Positions 35,625-45,570 of a stretch of DNA of 64,000 bases are shown here, one piece after another; position 1 is the first letter of the stretch; every line of letters starts with the position of its first letter. The DNA comes from Sthenelais limicola (lineage: Eukaryota; Annelida; Polychaeta; Phyllodocida; Sigalionidae), in contig OW804095.1 in the NCBI GenBank assembly GCA_942159475.1, positions 149,472,808 through 149,536,807 of the forward strand, in the 5' to 3' direction. A program made the position numbers and the translations under genes. The notes under the pieces were generated by a model that was given only the letters and a program-made list of their open reading frames with translations, was not told where the DNA came from and did no database searches.

Positions 35625-35866
35625 TCCCTCTCACAGCCCCACACCTCCCGCCCCCACTCCTCCTCCCTCTCACAGCCCGACACCTCCCGCCCATACACCT
35701 ACCCCTCCCCCTCACAGCCCGACACCTCCCGCCCCTACCCCTCCCCCTCCCCCCCTCTCACAGCCCGACACCTCCCGCCCCTCCCCCTCCTCCCCCTCCT
35801 CTCACAGCCCGACACCTCCCGCCCCTCCCCCTCCTCCCTCTCACAGCCCGACACCTCCCGCCCCTA
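35625..35866 (+). repeat. GC-rich minisatellite, unit about 44 bp
   Basis: Six units of CTCACAGCCCGACACCTCCC followed by a variable CCTCCCC spacer. It yields overlapping Pro-rich ORFs that are not genes. Confidence 0.9.
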
Positions 35867-35919
35867 CACTCTCATGCCTTGTGTGACTCGTGCCCCCTTT
35901 TGTACTTTATGACAGAAAT

Positions 35920-36186
35920 TGTGATCCGTTTTAGGAAAATGTTTTAAGTCGCAAAATATGAATTTTGAGACGTCACCATATTTGAAAAGAGGAGATCAAG
36001 GTGATTCCAATTATAGTAAACACTAGGACGCATAATAAGGATTTCTATATTTTAAGTTTGATATTTTTATTTTTGAAAAAAAAAGTTTGCAATGTTTCTG
36101 GATGGGTAATTACTCCATACGAAGGCCTTCAAAACGAAAAATATAAATTTTGCGACTTGTGACTCATTTTCCTGGAACGCATCACA
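35920..36186 (+). mobile_element. MITE-G copy 1 (TGTGATG family)
   Basis: Left TGTGATCCGTTTTAGGAAAA; right TGACTCATTTTCCTGGAACG then CATCACA. Subterminal AGTCGCAAAAT and ATTTTGCGACT are inverted too, for a TIR of about 40 bp with gaps. Confidence 0.68.
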
Positions 36187-36344
36187 ATTGTGTCTTTCTT
36201 ATAAAAGGTTTAAGTGTTGGTGCAGTGTATCCCTGCCGGAGTCTATCCTGTGTACCTCTTCCCCAAACTATGGTTCCATGGGTTCCATGGGTTCCGCATA
36301 TCTCACTCAGTGGTATACGCTTGTGTTCGCACACACTCTAGCTA

Positions 36345-36682
36345 TGTGATGTATCACAGGAAAATGAGTCACAAGTCGAAAAATGGATTTTGAGAGAGTT
36401 TTTGAATTCGAAAAGATGAGATCAGGCAGATTCCAATGATGGTAATCATTAGGATATTCTAATAACTACAGTTCCTATATGCTTCATCCAAGAAAAAATG
36501 TTATATTTCTTGATGGTCAATCATTTTAGTAAAGTATAATTAAATATACTTCTTAGGAGACCTCAGATATACACAAATACATTCAATATACAGCCTGGAA
36601 TATGGTTCCTGTAGAAGAAAAACAACATTTGAGAAATATTAACCTTTGCTATGTGTGACTCATTTTCCTGTAACACATCACA
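36345..36682 (+). mobile_element. MITE-G copy 2
   Basis: Left TGTGATGTATCACAGGAAAA then TGAGTCACAAGTCG; right the inverse GTGACTCATTTTCCTGTAAC, ACATCACA. The interior shares GAGATCA and GATTCCAAT with copy 1, 160 bp away. Confidence 0.7.
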
Positions 36683-37751
36683 TATATATCAAATGATGTA
36701 GTATACTATACCCCAGATAGACATTGTTTCTAAAAGGCTACCACTTCTGATAGAATAGAAGATCGGTGGCCTGTGGACAGATTAGAAATCGGGAACAACA
36801 GCTAAACTTCCTGATGAATGGCAAAAACTTCCCTTGCGACAAAACAAGTTAAAAAAGGCGATTATACGAACAAATGAGGCGATAATTTCACCTCTACCAG
36901 ACATTGAATGGTATATAGACGCGGGCTGGCGTTCCCTGGGCGTTTGTGTGTGTATGGGTCAGACCGCCCAGTGATGTACAATCTGATTCTCACACAAACT
37001 TTACTAAATATGTGAAATTTACTGGAAGCAATGAATTGAACTGTAGTAATGGAGCATGTATATAGATATGATGTGATGTGTGTTGTTGGCAATGAGATAC
37101 CTGCGGCGTGTTCAACAACAGAGAGAGGGGACGGACAGACAGAGAGGGAGGGGGAGAAGTAGGGGTGTCAGAGAGAAACAGGGAGAGAGAGAGGAGAGAC
37201 AGAGGGAGAGAGAAAGGACGAGGGAGGGAGAGGAGAGAGAAAGAAGAGAGAGAGGAAGAAGAGAGAGACGGGGGGAGAGAGAAAAGACGAGAGGGGGGGA
37301 GGAGAGAGAAAGAGGAGAGAGAGAAGAGAGAGAGAGAGAGAGGAAGGAGAGAGAGCAAAGGGAGAGAGAGACAGAGAGAGGAACCATTAGTACACAGTAG
37401 ACACACATTTTAACAGTTTTCCCCTGATGTTGTGTTTCTAGTGGAATGGATTCTCAACACACCAAACAAAACTCTAGATTTAATGATATAATATTAATTA
37501 TCATAACAACAACAAACATCCTATTCTACCCTGGAGCGCGCTCTGCTGGCGGACCCATGTACAGTGGTGTGTTGGAGCGGGGTGGCCCAGCAGCTGTGAG
37601 GGACTGCCAATATAGCCCACAATGCTGGCCATATACCACTAGTTATATACACCCCTCTTGTGTTACACCACAACAGACCATTGTCCAATATACACATACT
37701 ATAGACTGGATGCACCCCACTCTATGTCCAATATACACTATATATATATAT
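36683..37751. other. Intergenic sequence
   Basis: Apart from the GA tract, short antisense frames at 37446-37826 cover a GC-richer patch (37535-37610) that I cannot identify. Confidence 0.4.
37120..37385. repeat. GA-rich tract
   Basis: 265 bp, nearly all purine on the plus strand. Arg/Glu- and Ser/Leu-rich ORFs here are artefacts. Confidence 0.9.
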
Positions 37752-37987
37752 GGGTCAGATCTTGAAAAAATGTACAACTTGCCTTCACCAATCCTCTCAA
37801 ATAGCCCACATTTAAGACAGAAATGAGCTTCAAAATGCAGTTTAACATAACAGAACTGATACTTTAAATCAATGCGATACCAAATATACTCAGATATACC
37901 CGGTATTCATAATTTTTCAGCCTAGTTTAGGAGAATTTCCTAAATGTGTAGAGCTGCCAATTGTACATTTGATTGAAAATCTGACCC
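37752..37987 (+). mobile_element. MITE-A copy 19
   Basis: Subfamily A, inserted in a TATATATA run, ATAT flanks. Confidence 0.88.
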
Positions 37988-38229
37988 ATATACAGTTCAC
38001 TCTATGGGCCAACAGCTGCCATGTATTTATAACATTCTTTTCCTCATGAGTTTCCTGGTTTAGGAGAAGAATCTGTATTAAATCTACATATAAGTATGTC
38101 TAATCATATACAGGTTATGAGGGGTTGCTTGAAGGAGCATACATATCACACCAGTTGATATTGAGAAACTTTTACAAACTAAGTTATTTTCCAATTATTT
38201 AGATGAAGTTTTCTGTTTATATCATAAGA

Positions 38230-38990
38230 CAAGATTATATTAGATCATTTTCCAAGAGAGAAGATATTATTAGATGATTTTAGACGTTCATATCCCGAAA
38301 AGAAAAGATATTCTCAGATCATTTTAAATGTTAATATCTCCAAGACAGAATATATTATTTGAAACATCTTATCTTATATTATTAGATCAATATATTCTTA
38401 GATCTTTTTAAACATTAATATCCTAAATAAAACCAATATATTATTAGACCATTTTAAACATTAATATCCAAAATAAAACCAATATATTATTAGATCAATT
38501 TAAACATTAATATCCAAAATAAAACCAATATATTATTAGATCATTTTGAACATTGATATCCTAAATAAAACCAATATATTATTAGATCATTTTAATCATT
38601 AATATCCAAAATAAAACCAATATATTATTAGATCATTTTAATCATTAATATCCAAAATAAAACCAATATATTATTAGATCATTTTAAACATTAATATCCT
38701 AAATAAGACCCAATATATTATTAGATCATTTTAAACATTAATATCCTTAATAAAACCAATAATATCCAAATAAACCAATATATTATTAGATCATTTTAAA
38801 CATTAATATCCTAAATAAAACCAATAATATCCAAAATAAACCAATATATTATTAAATCATTTTAAACATTAATATTCTAAATAAATCCAATAATATCAAA
38901 AATAAACCAAAATATTATTAAATCATTTTAAACATTAATATCCTAAATAAATCCAATAATATCAAAAATAAACCAATAATTATTAGATCA
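38230..38990 (+). repeat. AT-rich minisatellite, unit 46 then about 64 bp
   Basis: From about 38398, eight units of TTAGATCATTTTAAACATTA, ATATCCTAAATAAAACCAAT, ATATTA (46 bp). Then four longer units carry an extra AATAATATCCAAAATAAACC. A degenerate version reaches back to about 38230. Confidence 0.92.
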
Positions 38991-39361
38991 TCTTAAACAT
39001 CCATATTAGTTCAAAATCTTTAAAGAATCCGCCATGTGTGTCGGTACCTGGACGCCTGTCCGTACCTACATACGTGTGTATAAACATGGAGGTCGCTAAT
39101 TGAGGCACGGCCACATATAATTGTGTGTAATTCATCTTAATATGTCTTGATTTCCCGCCAGTTTGTGTGTTTGGCACACGTCCAAGGTCTGTTACCCAGG
39201 TTACAACATGGACGTCGTACCGTCTCCTTATTAACATACTTCATGTACCAGTTTCCTCTTGGTGGCTCATTATTTCAATCTTTTTAATTTTCATGATGAT
39301 TTAGAAGGATTTTCCGTCCTCTATTATCATTCATTTCGATACGGGATCCAGAGTCAGGAAC

Positions 39362-39420
39362 ATGAGATGAGATGAGATGAATCTTTATGCGCCATAATAA
39401 ATGTAAATTTGACAAAAAGT
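39362..39420 (-). mobile_element. LINE 3' tail with ATCTC repeats
   Basis: On the minus strand ATAAAGATTCATCTCATCTC, then ATCTCATG. A polyadenylation-like motif before a 5-bp tail marks a different LINE family. Confidence 0.4.
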
Positions 39421-39907
39421 TTGTGAACTTTTCAAATTAGAGTTCTTCCAGTTCATGCCTTGCCTTGTTACCTTGACATAGTTATAATTATGTCTATTTA
39501 TTAAGCTAATGGTATTTGCATGAGTTCCTATTTTCTAGTTGGTAGGAGATTATATCTCATGTTTCGCCTCAGATGATGGCAAGAATAGGGACACTATTCC
39601 ATCTATGATTCCTATTAATCTTGATGTGACATACAAAGCCAGAAGAAGCGTTGTTAACATATTTGGGTAATGTCCTATTTACTTGTAAGGAAGTTATTTC
39701 TCATACGTTTCTTCAAGTTATGGAATAACAATGCAATTATATTACAATTCATAACAATATCCAATATTACCATTTACTTGCATATGGCCTGCCAACCTAT
39801 AATGTATTCTTAGTTTGAAGGTTGCTATTTCTGCACCTATATCGAAATTATGCCTTGATTAAAAACAGATTTGTATTGTTCTCTGAGATGTACATCTCTC
39901 TGTATCT

Positions 39908-40142
39908 GGGTCAAATTTTAAGAAAATGTACAATTCAACTTCACCAATCTTCTCAAATAACCCAAATTTCAGACGAAAATAAAGTTCAAAATACAGTTCA
40001 ACCTAACCAAACAGATTGCTAGAATCAATGCAATGCCAAATATACTGAAATTTACCTAGTACTGACCAAATTGCAGCTTAATTTAGCAGAATCTACTGAA
40101 TGTGTGCAGCTATCAATTGTACATTTTCTGAAAATCTGACCC
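39908..40142 (+). mobile_element. MITE-A copy 20
   Basis: Subfamily B. Flanks ATCT and ATAT. Confidence 0.87.
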
Positions 40143-41389
40143 ATATGTGTGTTTCCTTGGATGACGCCAGGCTTCTATATCTTCTGTACCTTTACCATCG
40201 AATCAAAGAAATAAATCATATAAAGAAATGCATGGAGCAATTATTATGGGTTATAAGGGATAGGGGAGGGATATTGTACGAAGTGGAAATACTATAGATT
40301 ATGGTCTGCTACTTGAAACTAAGAATTAAATATAACGAACTAATTGTACCACTCATATATAAGCAAGATATTGAACCGTACCTGTGATGATGTTAATAAA
40401 AACGTTTCGTAAGGAAACAGAGCATTTATGGCTCTGCAAGCCATAATATTTGAGAGATAAATCTGTATGCGTTGTACTCGCGGCAATATTGTACTAATAC
40501 TCCCGTGATGTTTTATTATACAATCCCAAGAAAGTCTATTTATATTTGCATTTCTACGAATCACACAGTTTCTGTTATTAACCGTTTAGTATGCAATGAC
40601 TTGTGTGTACTTAACCACAATACAAGGAGAAGGTAATTATCCCCGCCTTAGCGATTATCAATTGATGGAAGTTGATTACATTGTAGTCCGCTCTTGTGGT
40701 GTTTGTGGAAAAGCTATTTAATTGTTACGATCATCACTGAGTGAATGAATTCATCCCTGGGGATATGGGAGCAACAGCAGTGTGATGTTACATTCTTAGA
40801 AAGGCTTTGTTTGAAATGTATCAATATTCTGCTGCTGCTGCGATATATTTATAATAAAGTTTATACAAGCATTTGAAGGTGAATTAGCCGCGAGAAAAGG
40901 GCCGCCGGACATAATTCTGGTCGAATGACTTTTAGATGGGTTGGAAAGGAAAACGTAGAAAATCTTTTGTTTTTGACCGACGGTAACTTAGAGTACAGCT
41001 TTAATATAAGGTTTGAGGTGGTAAATTGTTACCTTGCTTTTCAGTTCCTCTCACACGTCTCATCATTTCATAGAATCTCTGCACTTAACATTCAGTATAT
41101 ATATCTTACATGGGATAAATGTCACTAAACTCGCCAACAACGATATCGGAGTCTTGTTACACTTACCAGAGCGATTAAACATCAAATTGGGACAAATAAA
41201 TAAAAAGGCAAATCAAAATATTAGGTTTTAACGTTTATTTGTTTGTTTTCAGTAATTATTAACAAGTTCATACAGGTATTAATTATAATACATCGTGTAT
41301 CAGTTCCCCAACTCCATTATATAAAAACATTTATACAAAATATGAACAACTCAGCTTTATATCCTAACAGTATCATCACAAACAGGAGG

Positions 41390-41545
41390 TAACGTTAGCT
41401 TACGTCTCTCAAACGTAACGTAAGCTCATACACGTAGCCTGTTAACGCAAACGTAACACAGACATATATATGGAGCGCATCCTTAATAAAACCTATTGAG
41501 ATACGTTAAGTTTACGTTAGCTTTACGTTAGCCTTACGTTAACAA
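41390..41545. repeat. Cluster of ACGTTAGC/GCTAACGT words
   Basis: About nine copies of AACGTNAGC- or ACGTTA-type words in both orientations within 155 bp, for example TTTACGTTAGCTTTACGTTA. Confidence 0.75.
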
Positions 41546-43600
41546 GACAAATCGTAAACCAGGAGTTCAATCCCAATGTATTGGCCTCAGCCCACCGACA
41601 ATGTACAATTGGGCATTTTACAATTATGGAATATTGTTAAAAACGTGTTTTTAAAATTTTCCCATAATTGGTAGATTAAATCAGAAAATTCTTTCCATCT
41701 ATAGCCCAAGAATATATTTTGTAAATGGAATAATAGGAAATTCTGACATATCTTTATACACCAAGGTTTAAATAATGAACATATGAAGCCATATATGGCT
41801 TGAAAACGCCCTTGAGTCAGATCATTGAGAAATGCACAACCAACCACTTTACAAAATTGGCAATTTTTGAAGAAATCCGCAAATATACTGACAGAGTGCG
41901 AATATTCCAGTATTATTGATATCTTTTATGCTGAAATTCTCCTTCTGAACGTCAGTTTCCTCCTGATTTGTGATCTTTTAACAATATTTACAATCTTTAC
42001 ATGTCTTGACCCAGTAAGAGAGATCCTCCATGTTTGTGTATAATTACCCAACTGTACATATCATAGCGGCTGGACCCATTATAAGAAACGTCCTCAGTGA
42101 CCTTCACTCCATTTTAAGGCAGAAATGTGACAAAAACAACCTAAAGGCAAACCACTTATTGTCCATGCTTAGAAACACCGTCTGTATATATACAGCCCCC
42201 CCCCCCGCCCCCCCCCCCGCCCCCCCCCCCTGCCCCCCGCCCCCGCCCCCCGCCCCGTCCCCTCGGGTCCAGCCCGGGGTCAAGCATGCAGTTAAACAGT
42301 GGCTCGTAAAATAACTTTTTCATCCATTTTTCCTTGAAAAATATTACTATTTACATGTATTTGAGACAGTGTATTCACACCTGCATTTACTCTATGTGGA
42401 ATTAATTATGTTTTTGTTCACATAATATAGTTACTTGCTTGCAAAGCAAAACTTGTAATCCATTTACCACCATTCGTTATTTATTGGTCATATTTAAATA
42501 TTTGTTATTGGTCATATTTATTTTTTCTAAATCTTGGCGCATATCAAACGATCCTCAGCCACTTAAACAATGTTGAACATCCATGAATCGATGCCATGGT
42601 AACATGATGTCGCCAAATGTGACGTTAATTAATGCCAAATGGCGAATTTTAATCACATACGCAGCTACTCATTATTTTAACGTCGCAATAATTAAATTGA
42701 CCTCAAGGTGACCTCTAATTGACCTCTAATTAAAAGTCTGCGCTGTAGACGGTTTTTTTCACTTTGGTATACACACTTACTGATGAAGAGGTTCGCCCTT
42801 ACCGATGAAACTCTTTGTACCATAGCTTACATTTCCAGGTAATGATTAATATCTACAGTAACTTGAACAGATATTGTGAATCTTGCTTCTTGGAACAATA
42901 AAATTTCAATTCGGAAATTAGGTCTTTACTGAACACTGACATGTCCGAAGTTATTGCATCGATTATGAAAATAAAAATGAAAATCTATTACGAAAAACAA
43001 CTTTTAAATGTGATATTAATATAATCTGTAATTTGTCCATATTTCCACAATACATGTAGGATCTAGTTGTCAGCCATTTTGAGTTATGGAATTGCGTATA
43101 TTACTGAGCGATGTATTGACAGGTAGAGCAAGGCCCGTATGGAGCAATTTTATAAAAATGTCCAGTTACGTATTAACTGTGTGATAGAGGCATATATTAT
43201 CTGGTGCATATCTAACTCAACCTATAGATCCAAACCCTATATCAAGAGTGTAATCATCAACTTTTTATTCTAACTTTCTTTTCAATACAAAAACAATCAC
43301 ATTAATTTCAATGGAAAAATATGGACGAACAATTAATTTCATAAAAAATCATGGAATAACATTAATATATTCCTCGTCATAACTCATTTCAATAATAGAA
43401 CAAATTTTCATATTTTATGAAAAATGTTATTTTTTCAAGTAGGAGGTGTATAAGATTAGAACACACATGTACAGGTATACGGAGGGTGTATAATATCACT
43501 GTATGATGAGGGCATCATGTCAACCCGACCAACACTCACACAAACACTGGATGTATATTCTCAGAATACATGACATCCTTGTCTTATAACATCCAGTAAC
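41546..43600. other. Intergenic sequence
   Basis: Scattered GTACAATTG and GAGTCAGATCATTG words (41600, 41815) hint at a very old MITE-A-like insertion. CTGATGA ... GAAAC occurs at 42780-42811. No gene. Confidence 0.4.
42197..42262. repeat. C-rich tract (CCCCCCCG)n
   Basis: 66 bp of C runs separated by single G. The minus strand has more than six runs of at least four G. Confidence 0.92.
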
Positions 43601-43829
43601 CAGTCTAGGCTCAGAGCGAACAGGGTCCCTCCAAACTGAGGGAATGCCTCTCTAGTCTAGGCCCAGAGTTGAGACTGTCCCTCCAAACTGAGGGAAAGCC
43701 TCTCGCTCCAAACCGCAAAATGTCATAGAATTAGAATCTCATTAGGACACTACTCCAAGGTCTGGAAAGCCATTAGCGCAGTAGGCGTCCAATCACTGAC
43801 ATACCATTCTTATCCGAGAGCCTAGACTG
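43601..43829 (-). mobile_element. MITE-B copy with duplicated end
   Basis: CAGTCTAGG followed by a second AGTCTAGGCCCAGAG about 55 bp inside, so one terminus is duplicated. The other end reads GAGCCTAGACTG. AAC occurs next to both ends. Confidence 0.8.
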
Positions 43830-44144
43830 AACCGATGTTTAGCGGGGTCGGGTCTAACATTAGCCAACCATTCACCATTGTTCTGTTCATAACGGAACAA
43901 TGCTGAAATTACTCAATATTTAAAAACAATCACAATCATCTTGAGCGAAGGTACAATACGCATGCGCAAGGTTACAATTATAACATCGTCGCTTCAATCA
44001 TAATCCCCTGTTCCAATTAATAATTTATAATTGTTTTTATATCATTTAATATATACAATTGTGATTTACAAAACCAAAATAAAATAATGTTTTAATGATT
44101 CAAGCTTAAAAGAGTGGAGCTTTGTCCCTCCCTATTCCACTTGT

Positions 44145-44379
44145 GCGTCAGATTTTCAGAAAATGTACAATTGACAGCTCTACACATTAAGGAAATTCTG
44201 CCAAATTAGACTGAAAAATGATGAATACCAGGTATATCTGAGTATATTTGGTATCAAATTGATTTATAGTATCAGTTCTGTTATGTTAAACTGCATTTTG
44301 AAGCTCATTTTTGTCTTAAATATGTGTTATTTGAGACGATTGGTGAAGGCGAATTGTACATTTTCTGAAAATCTGACCC
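44145..44379 (-). mobile_element. MITE-A copy 21
   Basis: Subfamily A, left end mutated to GCGTCAG. It is the closest copy downstream of the LRR gene. Confidence 0.87.
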
Positions 44380-45570
44380 ATCATGTGTGAATCGACCGCT
44401 AACAATCTCTCCTCCTATAGTACAGTAGTGTCTCACCTGTTATTCCTCCCTATATAAGCAGCCACCTAAGCACAGAGTCCTATTTAACCAGCAACATATC
44501 ATCAATCTTCTCATACATTCTGTATCAAATCCCTTTCACACTTATTGCCTGTGAAACTGTGATAATCTTGGATAAAAGCTTTAGTAGGACTTCCACCACA
44601 AGTTTTGATTTTGTGTCGGTATAAATGTACAGGTGTAGATCCCTTCTTGATGGGGGGCGGGGATGGAGAAATGGGGGGGGGCGGACTCCTGGGGCCTTAA
44701 GTACCTTACGTCCTGAAACCAACAGAACAATGTTTATATAATTTAATTAATTAAGAAATTGTTGATGATAACAATGACATTTTGATTTCATCAAAACTTC
44801 TTTTATTACAAAGTAATGATTCTCATATCTGCTTAAGACTTTAAAGAAATACGAAATGTTTTCAAGTTTTAGTGGAGGGTAGGGGGGATATAATGGGAAT
44901 TAATAATTTTTTTCACAGATAAATTTGGTTTTTGTGATGGTGTCCCCTCAGTCCGCCTCCCTCCTCGGCTCACACGTTGAGGTTATATCACTGGATGATG
45001 ACAGCAGTTTGGTTTTCTCTCAGAAATAATACTTGTATAATATCTAAAGTTACCAGGAGATTCCTTTTCACCATGAAGTCTTATTTTCCTTAGATATGAA
45101 TAATGATAATAATAATAATAATAACTCCCAAAATGAGCTGACACTTAAAAATGATTATTACATGGCAAAAACGATACTTATTTCTATAAGGCTTGTATAT
45201 ATGTGTATATAATGCAATGAAGGCCATACACTAGCAAATCCACCCGCCTGCAGGTTTCCCTTTTATGTAGTATAAAGATATATAATAATATATATGTAAT
45301 GATTTCAACGAGATTTCTCACCTTTTTTCACTAGTGACGTATGTATATCAAACATTACCTCATCAGAGTTAACAATATGTATATCCACCAATATTTGTTG
45401 AGTTTTGCAAAAACTTATATGAAATTTTGTATAAATAGTTATGAATATTCCATTCCTCTTGCTCCTAAGTCTTGTCCCACACTAATAATGATATGGTATA
45501 TAGAGTTGTGATAACTGAATTAATATAATATCAACACATCTGCTATTGAGGCATTAAGTTTCCAAGGTTA
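44380..45570. other. 3' flank and likely 3' UTR of the LRR gene
   Basis: About 750 bp between stop codon and candidate poly(A) signal contain AT-rich sequence and an AATAAT run at 45105-45122. No repeat family enters. Confidence 0.4.
44812..44817 (-). terminator. Candidate poly(A) signal AATAAA for the LRR gene
   Basis: The plus strand reads TTTATT, which is AATAAA on the coding strand about 750 bp beyond the stop codon. It is the first canonical hexamer I noticed downstream. A 3' UTR of this length is plausible but no transcript supports it. Confidence 0.35.

Larger units (their letters stand above)
38991..41389. other. Intergenic sequence
   Basis: No gene beyond the LINE tail and MITE-A copy 20. 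GACNTTTAGATGGGTTGGAA at 40927 recurs at about 50274. Confidence 0.45.

Noticed and set aside
35509..35912. 125- and 102-codon Pro/Thr/Ser-rich ORFs
   Set aside because: They translate a 44-bp minisatellite in two frames.
36956..37030. Another MITE-A copy starting GGGTCAGACC
   Set aside because: Only the first seven bases and a few scattered words match; no opposite end.
37080..37413. Arg/Glu-rich and Ser/Leu-rich ORFs over 100 codons
   Set aside because: GA-repeat artefact.
38398..38990. CRISPR array
   Set aside because: Units are contiguous AT-rich tandem repeats without unique spacers, in a eukaryotic context.
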